A DNA stretch of 64,000 nt from Lysobacterales bacterium (GCA_020442465.1 JAGRJY010000070.1:1-64000), one strand, 5' to 3'. Shown: positions 17,965 through 27,502, counted from the stretch's first letter. Made by a program: numbers and translations. The notes: a model not told the origin generated them from the sequence alone.

Positions 17965-18518
17965 CGCGTAGCCTCCCGGGCCACAGCCTTGTCCTGCACC
18001 TCAAGAATCAGCTGCTGCACCGCTCGGATCGCGAGAAGTTGCGGGTGATCCGGATGGTTGAGCAAATCGTCGTCAAGCGTGCGCCAGCGAATGGTTTTGG
18101 CCTGCTCGAGTTTTTCATTGGCAGGAACACGCAATTCGATGAGATCGCCGTCAGACACTCTCCAAAGGGTCTTGGCTCCCGGCTGCTGGCCCTTCTGCGC
18201 CTGTTCCGCGTCCAACTCGCTTCGAAGTTCCTCCGGGCGGATCAAAGCGACCCCGCTCGCTCGAATCTGGCTTTGAAGTGAAATTAGTGACTTCGAGTCA
18301 AGGTGGCCCTGAAGAGTGCCGGCCTGAGTGTCGTAGTGGGGCCGATGCGATTCCAGGCAGCCGTTCTGGTGAACTCTGACGATGAAGCTGGCATCGGGCT
18401 CTGCTGCCTTGAGGGGCGATGTCGTGCGCATTTCGACCACGACTGGGCTACTGCAGGTCGCTTGCGCGGTTGGCGCAATGCCCGCGATGAATGCCAATAG
18501 CACGTACGGGAGTTTCAT
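17961..18518 (-). CDS. Secreted protein of unknown function, translationally coupled to the metzincin
   Basis: I choose ATG 18518 because AGGAG lies 7 bases upstream; an ATG two codons earlier is too close to that site. The 185-residue product has a signal peptide (MKLPYVLLAFIAGIAPTAQA) and a mature chain that begins TCSSPVVVEMRTTS with a second cysteine in HQNGCLES, likely forming a disulfide. The middle (LISLQSQIRASGVALIRPEELRSELDAEQAQ) and the C-terminus (AIRAVQQLILEVQDKAV) look helical. I recognise no family. The ATGA overlap with the protease gene means the two are made together, so it may act on or with the protease as an inhibitor, chaperone or substrate; this is inference. Confidence 0.75.
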   Translation of the reverse strand: MKLPYVLLAFIAGIAPTAQATCSSPVVVEMRTTSPLKAAEPDASFIVRVHQNGCLESHRPHYDTQAGTLQGHLDSKSLISLQSQIRASGVALIRPEELRSELDAEQAQKGQQPGAKTLWRVSDGDLIELRVPANEKLEQAKTIRWRTLDDDLLNHPDHPQLLAIRAVQQLILEVQDKAVAREATR

Positions 18519-18631
18519 CCGCATTCTCCTCAGCAGTTCTGGAGCTACGGCGTACCGAAGCGCTTCGGATGCGCCAGCGGGTACATGCCCAGCATACGCC
18601 GGTCTCCGCGGCTCAGAGAGGCGTGCAATGG

Positions 18632-19255
18632 CTAGCCGACCGGCGGTCTGCCGAGCTGACCGAGCGCGCGCTGCAGCAACGCGACGGCCTGTCCCCGATG
18701 ACTCAGCGCACGTTTGCGCTCGGGCGTCAGTTCCGCCGCCGTGCGGCCGCCGACATCGTGAGGCAGAAAAATCGGGTCGTAGCCGAAACCGCCGTCGCCG
18801 CGCTCGCTGGTGGCGACCACGCCCGCCCAGTCCGCCTGCACGATCAGCGGAAGCGGGTCGTCGGGGCGACGCAGCAAGGCGAGCACGCAAACGAACCGGG
18901 CGCCGCGTTCCGGCGCCGGCGTTGAAGTGAGGGCGCGCAGCAGCTTGGCGCGGTTGTCCGCATCGGTGGCCGCGTCGCCTGCGTAGCGGGCCGAGTACAG
19001 TCCTGGCGCGCCGTGCAAGGCGTCCACGCACAGGCCGGAGTCGTCGGCGAGGGCAGGCAGGCCCGACTGCGCGCTGGCGTAGCGCGCCTTGAGCAGCGCG
19101 TTCTCAACGAAGGTGAGCCCGGTTTCTTCGGGCGACTCGATGCCGAGCGAAGACTGCGCGACGAGTTCGATCGACAGGCCAGCGAGGGCGCCCTGCAGCT
19201 CGGCGAGCTTGCCGCGGTTGCCGCTGGCGAGCACCACGCGATGCGCGTCGGTCAT
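18632..19255 (-). CDS. rdgB: XTP/dITP diphosphatase (RdgB/HAM1)
   Basis: The 207-residue enzyme hydrolyses non-canonical purine triphosphates (XTP, dITP, ITP) to keep them out of nucleic acids. The N-terminal VVLASGNRGKLAEL and the EETGLTFVENALLKARYA segment carry substrate- and metal-binding residues of the family, ALADDSGLCVDAL holds the catalytic aspartates, and GFGYDPIFLP and LSHRGQA near the end contact the base. It lies 18 bases after rph on the same strand, a pairing common in proteobacteria, and the two are probably cotranscribed. Confidence 0.95.
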   Translation of the reverse strand: MTDAHRVVLASGNRGKLAELQGALAGLSIELVAQSSLGIESPEETGLTFVENALLKARYASAQSGLPALADDSGLCVDALHGAPGLYSARYAGDAATDADNRAKLLRALTSTPAPERGARFVCVLALLRRPDDPLPLIVQADWAGVVATSERGDGGFGYDPIFLPHDVGGRTAAELTPERKRALSHRGQAVALLQRALGQLGRPPVG

Positions 19256-19273
19256 GTCGTCGGCGTCGGCGAC

Positions 19274-20002
19274 TCAGCCGGCCAGTGCATCGCGCTGGGC
19301 GGCAAACAGCTGATCGATGCCGTGCTCGGCCAGCTGCAGCATGGCGTCCATCTCGCTGCGACGGAATGCGTGGCCTTCCGCCGTGCCCTGCAGCTCGATG
19401 AAGCCGCCGCCGTCGTTCATCACGATGTTCATGTCGGTGTCGCAGTCGCTGTCCTCGGCGTAGTCGAGGTCGAGTACCGGCACGCCGCGGTAGATGCCCA
19501 CCGACACCGCGGCGACCGCGCCGTGGATCGGGTCGCGACTGATGTCGCCCGACTTCTGCAGGGCGCGTACTGCATCGACCAGCGCGACGTAGGCGCCGGT
19601 GATCGAGGCGCAGCGCGTGCCGCCGTCGGCCTGCAGCACATCGCAGTCGAGCGTGATGGTGCGCTCGCCGAGCGCGGCGCGATCGACGCAGGCGCGCAGC
19701 GAGCGGCCGATCAGGCGCTGGATCTCGAGCGTGCGACCACCCTGCTTGCCGGCTGCCGCTTCGCGATGGGTGCGGCTGTGGGTGGCGCGCGGAAGCATGC
19801 CGTACTCGGCGGTGACCCAGCCTTCACCCTTGCCGCGCAGAAAGCCGGGCACGCGGTTCTCCACGCTGGCGGTGCACAGCACCCGCGTGCCGCCCATGCT
19901 GATCAGCACCGAGCCCTCGGCATGGCGGGTGAAACCGCGCTGCAAGGTCACTGTGCGAAGTTCATCGGCACGGCGGCCGCTCGGTCGGATCGCTTCGGTC
20001 AT
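19274..20002 (-). CDS. rph: Ribonuclease PH
   Basis: The start is ATG 20002 ([16 protein letters not shown]), giving 242 residues, the normal family length; the open frame upstream is the shadow of yicC. RNase PH trims tRNA 3' ends by phosphorolysis in the cytoplasm. Family features are [11 protein letters not shown] at the N-terminus, [22 protein letters not shown], the phosphate-binding [20 protein letters not shown] segment and [13 protein letters not shown] with GAYVAL. It is divergent from yicC, 69 bases away, and followed by rdgB. Confidence 0.95.
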   Translation of the reverse strand: MTEAIRPSGRRADELRTVTLQRGFTRHAEGSVLISMGGTRVLCTASVENRVPGFLRGKGEGWVTAEYGMLPRATHSRTHREAAAGKQGGRTLEIQRLIGRSLRACVDRAALGERTITLDCDVLQADGGTRCASITGAYVALVDAVRALQKSGDISRDPIHGAVAAVSVGIYRGVPVLDLDYAEDSDCDTDMNIVMNDGGGFIELQGTAEGHAFRRSEMDAMLQLAEHGIDQLFAAQRDALAG

Positions 20003-20071
20003 GGGGCTGGACGTGGCTCGCGGCAAAAAGGCGGCTAAGCTTAGCACCCGACTTTCGACACCGGCCCCGCC

Positions 20072-20932
20072 ATGATCCGCAGCATGACCGCGTTTGCCGC
20101 CGCCGAGCGCAGCACGCCCTGGGGCACGTTGAGCGGTGAACTGCGTGCGGTCAATCACCGCTTTCTGGAAATCTCGCCGCGCCTGCCCGAGGAACTGCGC
20201 GTGATCGAGCCGGCGCTGCGCGAGCGCATCAGTGCGCGCGTGCAGCGCGGCAAGCTCGACATCGGCTTGCGCTTTCGCGCCACGCAGCACGACGAAGAAA
20301 TCCGCCTCAACGAGCCGGTGCTCGAACAGCTGGCCCGCGTGTCGGCATCCTGCCGGCCGCGCTTTCCCGGCATGGTGGTGGGGCTGGCCGACGTGCTGGC
20401 GTTTCCCGGCGTGATCGAGCAGGCGCAGGTCGATTCCGAGGCGCTGCACCGCGAAGCGCTGGCGCTGGTCGATGCCCTGGTCGACGAGTTCACCGCCGGC
20501 CGCGAGCGCGAGGGCGCGAAACTGTCGGCTGTGATGGGCGAGCGCCTCGACGGCATCGAAGCGACCATCCTCCAGGTGCGCGGCTGGATGCCGGAGATTC
20601 GTGAGGCGCTGAAGGCGAAGTTCGCGGCCCGGCTCGACGAATGGAAGCAGACCCTCGATCCGGCGCGGGTCGAGCAGGAAGTCGTGCTGGCCCTGCAGAA
20701 GCTCGACGTCGACGAAGAGCTCGATCGGCTTGGTGTGCACGTGGCCGAGGCGCGCCGCGTGCTCGGATTGCGTGATGCGGTGGGTCGTCGGCTCGACTTC
20801 CTCATGCAGGAGTTCAATCGCGAGGCGAACACGCTCGGTTCGAAATCGGTCGACACGCGCACGACCCAGGCTGCGGTCGACCTCAAGGTACTCATCGAGC
20901 AGCTGCGCGAGCAGGTTCAGAACATCGAATAG
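20072..20932 (+). CDS. yicC: YicC/YloC family endoribonuclease
   Basis: The 286-residue protein begins [12 protein letters not shown] and continues [22 protein letters not shown], the N-terminal signature of YicC. The C-terminal part contains [18 protein letters not shown] and [21 protein letters not shown], the conserved DUF1732 region. YicC proteins are ring-forming endoribonucleases linked to small-RNA turnover. Its position divergent from rph and upstream of gmk is the usual proteobacterial arrangement. The 65-base gap to gmk holds no obvious terminator, so the two may be one transcript. Confidence 0.93.
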   Translation: MIRSMTAFAAAERSTPWGTLSGELRAVNHRFLEISPRLPEELRVIEPALRERISARVQRGKLDIGLRFRATQHDEEIRLNEPVLEQLARVSASCRPRFPGMVVGLADVLAFPGVIEQAQVDSEALHREALALVDALVDEFTAGREREGAKLSAVMGERLDGIEATILQVRGWMPEIREALKAKFAARLDEWKQTLDPARVEQEVVLALQKLDVDEELDRLGVHVAEARRVLGLRDAVGRRLDFLMQEFNREANTLGSKSVDTRTTQAAVDLKVLIEQLREQVQNIE

Positions 20933-20997
20933 CGAGGCTGCTCGATCCGGGCAGGCGCCCGGTGCAGCACCGAAAACCGGGGGAGTGGAACATCGTC

Positions 20998-21615
20998 ATG
21001 CGCGGAAACCTGTTTATCGTCGCGGCACCCAGCGGAGCCGGCAAATCGTCGCTGGTGAATGCGGTGCTCGCGCTCGAGCCGAGTATCGCGCTGTCGATCT
21101 CGTTCACTTCGCGCGGGCCGCGCCCCGGCGAGCGCCATGCGCAGCACTATCACTTCATCAGCAAGGTCGAGTTCGAGCGCATGATCGCCGCCGGCGACTT
21201 CTTCGAGCATGCGCTGGTGCACGGTGACTACAAGGGCACCGCGCGGCAGTCGGTGGAGCCGCAGCTCGACGCCGGCAAGGACGTATTGCTGGAGATCGAC
21301 TGGCAGGGCGCGCGGCAGGTGCGCGCGCGCATCCCCGAGGCCATTTCGGTGTTCATCCTGCCGCCGTCCCGCACCGCGCTCGACGAGCGCATGCGCAAGC
21401 GCGGCCAGGACACGGACGCGGTGATCGCGCAGCGGCTGGCGGCGGCGCGCGAGGAAATGTCGCACGTCGACGAGTTCGACTACGTCATCGTCAACGACGA
21501 CTTCGCGCAGGCGACGATGGAGATGCGTTCGGTCTTCGTTGCGGCCCGGCTGCGCCGCGTGCAGCAGCTCGGACGACACGAACAGCTGGTGCGGACTCTG
21601 CTGCAGCAACCCTGA
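20998..21615 (+). CDS. gmk: Guanylate kinase
   Basis: The enzyme phosphorylates GMP to GDP with ATP. I prefer ATG 20998 (MRGNLFIVAAPSGAGKSS, 205 residues) to the upstream start at 20962, because it puts the P-loop at the usual place and gives the usual length; GGAG lies 12 bases upstream, a long spacing. Other landmarks are FTSRGPRPGERHAQHYHF for GMP binding, FEHALVHGDYKGT, LLEIDWQGARQVR and the lid region RLAAAREEMSHVDEFDYVIVNDD. It is the first gene of the gmk-rpoZ-spoT group tied to guanine nucleotide and stringent metabolism. Confidence 0.95.
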   Translation: MRGNLFIVAAPSGAGKSSLVNAVLALEPSIALSISFTSRGPRPGERHAQHYHFISKVEFERMIAAGDFFEHALVHGDYKGTARQSVEPQLDAGKDVLLEIDWQGARQVRARIPEAISVFILPPSRTALDERMRKRGQDTDAVIAQRLAAAREEMSHVDEFDYVIVNDDFAQATMEMRSVFVAARLRRVQQLGRHEQLVRTLLQQP

Positions 21616-21895
21616 TCGGCCGCCCCGGCAGTCGGCACGGCACGCCCTGCCGAGGCTCGGGTGTGGGACGGGAGCGAACTTCCTCCTGCCGGGAGCGTTT
21701 CGTTGGGTGCCTTACCGTTGGGCGCCGTAGCAGGGGATTCATCCCCGACCGCAGCGCCAGAGCCGGCTCGGCAACCTTCATGGCCCTGCCAACGCATGAT
21801 CTGAAGCCATATAAATCAATCGGATACGCGGGTTCTCGCGGGTCGTCCCGGGCCTCGAATCGCGTCCAGCTCCCGCTGCGGGCCGGTCGGGAAGA
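21616..21895. other. Intergenic region between gmk and rpoZ with small palindromes
   Basis: No gene is supported here. It contains an 11-base near-repeat, CGTTGGGTGCC then CGTTGGGCGCC (about 21702-21728), and a short palindrome GGGGATTCATCCCC (about 21734-21747) of the kind dispersed in many genomes of this order. I cannot show that either repeats elsewhere in the genome. Confidence 0.4.
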
Positions 21896-21925
21896 TTGCT
21901 TCAGGCCGCCACCAGCCCGTACACT
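21896..21925 (+). promoter_or_regulatory. Candidate sigma-70 promoter for rpoZ
   Basis: TTGCTT (21896-21901) and TACACT (21920-21925) are separated by 18 bases, and the rpoZ start lies 45 bases downstream. Confidence 0.5.
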
Positions 21926-21970
21926 GCGCGGTTCCTGATTGTGTCTGCCCGTATCGAGGCGAGGAAATTC

Positions 21971-22264
21971 ATGGCGCGTGTAACCGTCGAAGATTGTCTG
22001 GAAGTGGTCGACAACCGCTTCGAACTGGTGGTGATGGCCTCCAAGCGAGCCCGTCAGCTGGCCAAGGGTGCGCAGTCCGCACTCGAAGGTGCGGAAAGCG
22101 AAGACAAGCCGACCGTGCTGGCGCTGCGCGAGATCGCCGCGCGCAAGGTGGATCAGGCCCTGATCGACGAAGTCGAGCGCCAGGAGCGCGAGCGCGCCGA
22201 GCGCGAAGCGCTGGAATGGGCCGCCGCGGAAGTCGACGACGATTTGTCGAAGGGCGACGATTGA
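21971..22264 (+). CDS. rpoZ: RNA polymerase omega subunit
   Basis: The 97-residue protein starts at ATG 21971 with GAGGAAATTC before it. It begins [20 protein letters not shown] and continues [14 protein letters not shown] and [15 protein letters not shown], the conserved omega core that cradles the beta-prime C-terminus. The tail is strongly acidic ([11 protein letters not shown]). Omega helps polymerase assembly and forms part of one ppGpp-binding site, which suits its place before spoT. A terminator follows, so some transcripts should end before spoT. Confidence 0.97.
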   Translation: MARVTVEDCLEVVDNRFELVVMASKRARQLAKGAQSALEGAESEDKPTVLALREIAARKVDQALIDEVERQERERAEREALEWAAAEVDDDLSKGDD

Positions 22265-22321
22265 TCGCCGGCTGGAGCATGACTCCCTGTCCGCAGACTT
22301 GAGCGCGGGCAGTCAGCAGAG

Positions 22322-22354
22322 AGGCGCGTCGCGGGACGCGCCTTTCGCGTTTTT
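22322..22354 (+). terminator. Intrinsic terminator after rpoZ
   Basis: AGGCGCGTC (22322-22330), loop GCGG and GACGCGCCT (22335-22343) form a 9-bp stem, followed by TTCGCGTTTTT. Confidence 0.85.
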
Positions 22355-22456
22355 GGGGTCTGCGGCGGCTCGACCGCCCGGCCACCTTGCAGGTCGGTCA
22401 GTGACCTCGGCTCCGAGGCGCACGCATCGAGCTGTTCGACCCGCGCGGCGGCGAGG

Positions 22457-22482
22457 TGGTGCTGATCCGTGGTGCTGATCCG
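22457..22482. repeat. 13-bp tandem duplication before spoT
   Basis: TGGTGCTGATCCG is present twice in direct succession (22457-22469 and 22470-22482) in the non-coding stretch between rpoZ and spoT. It looks like a small slippage duplication. Confidence 0.7.
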
Positions 22483-22554
22483 GCTGTCCGCGCCGCGCAA
22501 CCCTCCGCACCCGCGCCGATTGCCGCCCGACGACGGGCTGCGTAGTCTTGGGTC

Positions 22555-24732
22555 ATGTCTGCTGCTGTGCCCAAGAAGGCCGCCTCGGCGGCCCTGCTCG
22601 ACCCCGTGCCCGAGGCGGCGGGCGAGCTGCTGCGCGTGGTGGCGTCGTATCTGCCCGACGAGCAGGTCGAACGCGTGCGCCACGCCTACCTCGTCGGTGC
22701 GGCCGCGCATGACGGGCAGAAGCGCAAGAGTGGGGAGCCGTACATCACCCATCCGCTCGCGGTCTCGGGCATTCTCGCCGAGCTGAAGCTCGACGTCGAA
22801 ACCTTGTGTGCAGCGATTCTGCACGACACCCTGGAAGACACCGCGCTCGGTCGCGACATGCTGGTGGCCGAGTTCGGCGAGCCGGTGGCGGCCCTGGTCG
22901 ACGCCGTGACCAAGCTGGACAAGCTGGACTTCCGCGACCGCTTCGAAGCCGCCGCGGAGAGCTTCCGCAAGATGATGCTGGCGATGGCCAGCGACTTGCG
23001 CGTGATCCTGATCAAGCTGGCCGACCGTCTGCACAACATGCGCACGATCGAGGCGATGAGCCACGATTCGCGGCGCCGGATCGCGCGCGAGACGCTGGAC
23101 ATCTACGCCCCGATCGCGCAGCGCCTGGGCATGAACAGCATCAAGGCGGAACTGCAGGATCTGGGCTTCTCTGCGCTGTTTCCCTATCGCCACGCCACCA
23201 TCGCCAGGCGCATCCGCACCCAGCCGGTGCTGCGCCGCGAGAACATGGTCAACATCCAGTCCTCGCTCGAGCGTCGACTCGACGACGAAGGGATCTCGCA
23301 CCGCGTCGTGGGTCGGGTGAAGTCGCCGTACAGCGTCTACACCAAGATGCGGCTCGAGCACAAAAGCTTCGATCAGGTCATGGACGTGTTCGGTTTTCGC
23401 GTCGTCGTGCCGAAGGTGATGGAGTGCTACCACGCGCTCGGCGCCGTGCACGGCTTGTTCAAGCCGCTCGACGCGCGCTTCCGCGACTTCATTGCGATCC
23501 CGAAGGCGAATGGCTACCAGTCGCTGCACACGGTGCTGTTCAGTCCGTTCGGTTCGCCCATCGAGGTGCAGATCCGCACCGAAGAGATGGACCTGATCGC
23601 TGAACGCGGCATCGCCGCGCATTGGATGTACAAGACCGGTGACCGGGCCTCGTCCGGTGGCGCCCAGGCGCGCGCGCAGGACTGGCTGCGCGACCTGCTG
23701 GAGAGCCAGTCGGGCACGCGATCGTCGACCGAGTTTCTCGAGAACGTGAAGGTTGACCTGTTTCCCGACGAGGTCTACCTGTTCACGCCCAAGGGCGATA
23801 TCCGCGCCTTGCCGCGCAACGCCACGGTGCTGGATTTCGCCTACGCTGTGCATACCGATGTCGGTGACCACGCGGTGGCGGCTCGGGTCGACAAGAAGCT
23901 GGTGCCGTTGCGCACCCGGCTGAGCAACGGCCAGACGGTCGAGATCATCACTGCGCCTTCCGCTTCGCCAAGCCCCGGCTGGCTGGAGTTCGTGGTGTCG
24001 AGCAAGGCGCGCACGGCGATTCGCCACTACCTGAAGCATCTGCAGCACGAAGACGCGGTGCAGCTTGGTCACCGCATGCTCGATCGCGCGCTCGCCGCGC
24101 TGCGCTTTTCGCTCGATCGGGTCGCGCCCGACCGGCTGGAGAAGTACCTCACCGACGCGCGATTCCGCCGGCTGGAGGAACTGCTGGCCGACATCGCGAT
24201 GGGCAATCGCATGCCGCAGCAGGTCGCTGCGGCGCTGCTGCAGGGCGACGAGGCAGTGCCGCGTGAGCACAAGTCGGGGCGCTTGGCCGACGGCGAGCAG
24301 ATCCTGATCAGCGGCACCGAGCGCGGTGTGGTCAGCTTCGCCAACTGCTGTCATCCGGTGCCGGGCGACGACATCCTCGGCTATCTCACCTCGGGCAAGG
24401 GCATCGTGGTGCATCGGCTCGAATGCGCCAACGTGCCGGAGTACCGCAAGTCGCCCGAGCGGCTGGTGGCGATGGGTTGGGACAGCAACGTCGAAGGCCA
24501 CTACCGTGCCATCCTGCGCGCCGAAGTCGACAATCGCCCTGGCGTGCTCGCGCAGGTCGCGGCCGCCATCGCCGAGGCGCAGTCGAACATCGACAACGTC
24601 GAGTACCAGGAGCGCGACCTGCACATGGCGGTGATGCACTTCGGCATCGAAGTCAGCCATCGCAAGCACCTGGCCGACGTGATCCGTCGGGTGCGGCGGC
24701 TCAAGGTCGTCCACGGCGTCGGTCGACTCTGA
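22555..24732 (+). CDS. spoT: Bifunctional (p)ppGpp synthetase/hydrolase SpoT
   Basis: The 725-residue protein makes and degrades the alarmone (p)ppGpp. The hydrolase HD domain (about 40-200) shows HDTLEDTALG and LADRLHNMRTIEA; the synthetase domain (about 240-350) shows RVKSPYSVYTKM, FGFRVVVP and IPKANGYQSLHT; then come a TGS domain (about 395-455, VYLFTPKGDIRALPRNATVLDFAYAV split across the start of it), a helical region with the FANCCHPVPGDDI zinc-finger-like motif, and a C-terminal ACT domain (about 650-725). Both catalytic sites look intact. It follows rpoZ after a terminator and a gap of 290 bases, with a weak ribosome binding site, and precedes ridA and recG as in many gammaproteobacteria. 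Confidence 0.96.
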   Translation: MSAAVPKKAASAALLDPVPEAAGELLRVVASYLPDEQVERVRHAYLVGAAAHDGQKRKSGEPYITHPLAVSGILAELKLDVETLCAAILHDTLEDTALGRDMLVAEFGEPVAALVDAVTKLDKLDFRDRFEAAAESFRKMMLAMASDLRVILIKLADRLHNMRTIEAMSHDSRRRIARETLDIYAPIAQRLGMNSIKAELQDLGFSALFPYRHATIARRIRTQPVLRRENMVNIQSSLERRLDDEGISHRVVGRVKSPYSVYTKMRLEHKSFDQVMDVFGFRVVVPKVMECYHALGAVHGLFKPLDARFRDFIAIPKANGYQSLHTVLFSPFGSPIEVQIRTEEMDLIAERGIAAHWMYKTGDRASSGGAQARAQDWLRDLLESQSGTRSSTEFLENVKVDLFPDEVYLFTPKGDIRALPRNATVLDFAYAVHTDVGDHAVAARVDKKLVPLRTRLSNGQTVEIITAPSASPSPGWLEFVVSSKARTAIRHYLKHLQHEDAVQLGHRMLDRALAALRFSLDRVAPDRLEKYLTDARFRRLEELLADIAMGNRMPQQVAAALLQGDEAVPREHKSGRLADGEQILISGTERGVVSFANCCHPVPGDDILGYLTSGKGIVVHRLECANVPEYRKSPERLVAMGWDSNVEGHYRAILRAEVDNRPGVLAQVAAAIAEAQSNIDNVEYQERDLHMAVMHFGIEVSHRKHLADVIRRVRRLKVVHGVGRL

Positions 24733-24876
24733 GCTGATTGCTCCTTCAGCGCGGCAGGCCGTGGCGCCGGCTTTCGTCCGTTCGCGCGCTGGGATATCCC
24801 GCGCGCAGCTGGCATGCTTGGCGCCGCGCGCGAGTACCGCATCCCTGCGCCGACCCATCCAGCCGACGGAGTGAAC

Positions 24877-25260
24877 ATGCCCCGAATTGCCCTGCACAGC
24901 GATCAGGCCCCCGCGGCGATCGGTCCGTACTCCCAGGCGGTGCGCGCCGGGCAGACGGTGTACTTCTCCGGGCAGATCCCGCTCGACCCCGCCTCGGGCG
25001 AACTGGTGGCCGGTGACATCGCGGCGCAGACCCACCGTATCTTCAAGAACCTCGCTGCGGTGGCCGAATCGGCGGGCGGCAGCCTGGCCGACGTGGTTCG
25101 CATCGGCATCTACCTGACCGACCTGGGCAATTTCGCTGCGGTCAATGCGGTGATGGCCGAGTACTTCGATGCGCCGTATCCGGCGCGGTCGACGATCGAG
25201 GTATCAGGCTTGCCGAAAGGGGCCCAGGTGGAGATCGACGCCGTGATGGTGCTCGGTTGA
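24877..25260 (+). CDS. ridA: RidA family enamine/imine deaminase
   Basis: The 127-residue protein starts at ATG 24877 (MPRIALHSDQAPAAIGPYSQ). RidA hydrolyses reactive 2-aminoacrylate and related enamines released by PLP enzymes such as serine and threonine dehydratases. Conserved parts are GPYSQAVRAGQTVYFSGQIPLDPASGELV, FKNLAAVAESAGGSLADVV, and PYPARSTIEVSGLPKGAQVEIDA with the catalytic arginine in PARS. The window also encodes SdaA and MetB, either of which could yield such enamines. It lies between spoT and recG in the usual order. Confidence 0.95.
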   Translation: MPRIALHSDQAPAAIGPYSQAVRAGQTVYFSGQIPLDPASGELVAGDIAAQTHRIFKNLAAVAESAGGSLADVVRIGIYLTDLGNFAAVNAVMAEYFDAPYPARSTIEVSGLPKGAQVEIDAVMVLG

Positions 25261-25336
25261 CCCGAAGCGGGTGAAGCGACGCGGCGGCAGCGGCAGGACG
25301 CGCTCCCCGGTGCCGCCGGCGCAGGGTGACGCGTCG

Positions 25337-27472
25337 ATGGCGGAACGATCCGTTCGTCGCGGGCGGTTACCTGCATTGGCGCAGGACGCAGCTTCCGGGG
25401 TCGGTTCGGCATCGTCCCTGACCTTGCCGGGCATTGGTCCGCGCAGCCTGGAGAAGCTCGCCGCAGCGGGCATTCGCGAGCTGTCGGATCTGTGGTTCCA
25501 CCTCCCACTGCGCTACGAGGACCGCACCCGGCTGACCGCGATCGACCAGCTGATGCACGGTTCGCCGGCGCAGTGTCTCGGGCGGGTGGCGCAGGTGGAG
25601 CGTGGGTTCCGCTTCCGGCCGCAGCTGCGGGTGGCGATCGTCGACGAATCGGGCCTCAACCTGACGTTGCGCTTCTTCCATTTCCGCGGCAGCCAGGCGC
25701 AACAGTTCGTGGTCGGACGGCGGGTGCTCGCGTTCGGTGAGCCGCGCGGCGGGCTGATCGGTTTCGAGATGGTGCACCCCAGCTATCGCCTGCTCGGTGA
25801 TGATGAAGACGTCGTGCTCGGCGAGGCGCTGGATCCCGTCTATCCGGCTGTGGCGGGCGTCGGCCCGGCGACGCTACGGCGCTGGATCGACGCCGCGCTG
25901 CAGCGATTGGATGAGCACGCCCTGCGCGAATGGGTCAGCGCCGAGCTGCTGCCCGACGCGATGCGCGGTTCGATCGCGCGTGCGCTGCACACCGTCCATC
26001 GTCCGCCGCGCGACGCCGACGTCCATGCCTTGCGCACGGGCACCCATCCGGCCCAGCGCCGGCTGCAGTTCGAGGAATTGCTGGCCCATCAGCTGAGTCT
26101 GCTGTTGCAGCGCGCGCACGCGCGATCACGCGGCGCGCCCGCGCTCGACGCCGGCGGCGTGCTGGCCCAGCGCCTCCTGCGCAGCCTGCCGTTCACGCTC
26201 ACCGCAGCGCAACGACGTGTCGTGGACGAGCTGGGCGCAGACTTGCGTCGCGACGTGCCGATGTTGCGACTGGTGCAGGGGGACGTCGGCAGCGGCAAGA
26301 CCATCGTGGCGGCGCTGGCCGCCGCGCAGGCCATCGAAGGCGGGTTCCAGGTCGCCCTGGTCGCGCCGACCGAGATTCTCGCCGAGCAGCACGCGAAGTC
26401 GTTCCGCGACTGGTTCTCGCCGCTCGGCGTCGAGGTGGCCTGGCTGTCGGGCAAGGTGAAGGGTGCCGCGCGCAAGGCCGCCCTCGGCGCGATTGAGCGG
26501 GGTGACTGCAGCATGGCCGTCGGCACTCATGCCCTGTTCCAGGGCGAGGTGCGTTTCGATCGCCTCGGTCTGGTGATCGTCGACGAGCAGCACCGCTTCG
26601 GCGTGCATCAGCGCCTGTCGCTGCGCGACAAGGGACGCAGCGGCGAGCGTCTGCCGCACCAGATGGTGATGACGGCGACGCCGATCCCGCGCACGCTGGC
26701 CATGGCCGCCTACGCCGATCTCGATGTTTCGCGCATCGACGAGCTGCCGCCGGGACGCACGCCGGTGCGCACCAGTGTGATCGGCATGAGTCGCCGCGAA
26801 GAGGTGATGCAGCGCATTCGTGGTGCCTGCGCCGCCGGTACCCAGGCGTACTGGGTCTGCACCCTGATCGACGACAGCGAGGAAGTGCGCGCGCAGGCGG
26901 CGGAGACGACCTTTCGGGATCTCTGCGCCGTGCTCGAACCGCTGCGCGTCGCCCTCGTGCACGGACGCCTGAAGCCAGCCGAGAAGCAGGCGACCATGGA
27001 TGCCTTTCGGGCCGGTGCGGTCGACGTGTTGGTGGCCACCACGGTGATCGAGGTGGGCGTCGATGTGCCCAACGCGTCACTGATGGTGATCGAGAATGCC
27101 GAGCGTCTCGGACTCTCGCAGCTGCACCAGCTGCGCGGTCGTGTCGGCCGCGGCGCTGCGGCGTCCGACTGCGTGCTGCTGTACCAGGGGCCGCTGTCCG
27201 AAGCCGGCAAGGCGCGCCTGCAGATCATGCGTGAAACCCAGGATGGCTTCGTGATCGCCGAGCAGGATCTCGCCCTGCGCGGCCCCGGCGAGCTGCTGGG
27301 TACGCGGCAGACTGGCCTGGCGCAGATGCGCATCGCGGACCTCATGCGTGACGCCGACCTGCTCGATGGCGTGGCCGCGGCGGCATCCTCGATCGTCGAG
27401 CAAGATCCCGAAGCCGGACAGGCATTGATCCGACGCTGGATCGGCCAGGCGGTGCGGTACGCTGACGTCTGA
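25337..27472 (+). CDS. recG: ATP-dependent DNA helicase RecG
   Basis: RecG remodels stalled replication forks and branch-migrates Holliday junctions. Starting at ATG 25337 the protein has 711 residues; an in-frame GTG at 25271 would add 22 that match nothing I know. The N-terminal wedge has TLPGIGPRSLEKLAAAGI, HLPLRYEDRT and an OB-fold. The helicase core has Walker A QGDVGSGKTIVAALA, VIVDEQHRFGVHQR, MTATPIPRTLAMAAY, and later TTVIEVGVDVPNASLMVIENAERLGLSQLHQLRGR, of which the last piece is the conserved translocation loop. It is the last gene of the gmk-to-recG series and lies 31 bases before the nucleoside hydrolase. Confidence 0.95.
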   Translation: MAERSVRRGRLPALAQDAASGVGSASSLTLPGIGPRSLEKLAAAGIRELSDLWFHLPLRYEDRTRLTAIDQLMHGSPAQCLGRVAQVERGFRFRPQLRVAIVDESGLNLTLRFFHFRGSQAQQFVVGRRVLAFGEPRGGLIGFEMVHPSYRLLGDDEDVVLGEALDPVYPAVAGVGPATLRRWIDAALQRLDEHALREWVSAELLPDAMRGSIARALHTVHRPPRDADVHALRTGTHPAQRRLQFEELLAHQLSLLLQRAHARSRGAPALDAGGVLAQRLLRSLPFTLTAAQRRVVDELGADLRRDVPMLRLVQGDVGSGKTIVAALAAAQAIEGGFQVALVAPTEILAEQHAKSFRDWFSPLGVEVAWLSGKVKGAARKAALGAIERGDCSMAVGTHALFQGEVRFDRLGLVIVDEQHRFGVHQRLSLRDKGRSGERLPHQMVMTATPIPRTLAMAAYADLDVSRIDELPPGRTPVRTSVIGMSRREEVMQRIRGACAAGTQAYWVCTLIDDSEEVRAQAAETTFRDLCAVLEPLRVALVHGRLKPAEKQATMDAFRAGAVDVLVATTVIEVGVDVPNASLMVIENAERLGLSQLHQLRGRVGRGAAASDCVLLYQGPLSEAGKARLQIMRETQDGFVIAEQDLALRGPGELLGTRQTGLAQMRIADLMRDADLLDGVAAAASSIVEQDPEAGQALIRRWIGQAVRYADV

Positions 27473-27502
27473 AGACACACAGGACCCGGAGTCACCATCC
27501 CC

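Noticed and set aside
22153..25035. 960-codon open frame on the minus strand
   Set aside because: Antisense to spoT, ridA and neighbours, all of which have clear family motifs; composition is that of a shadow frame.
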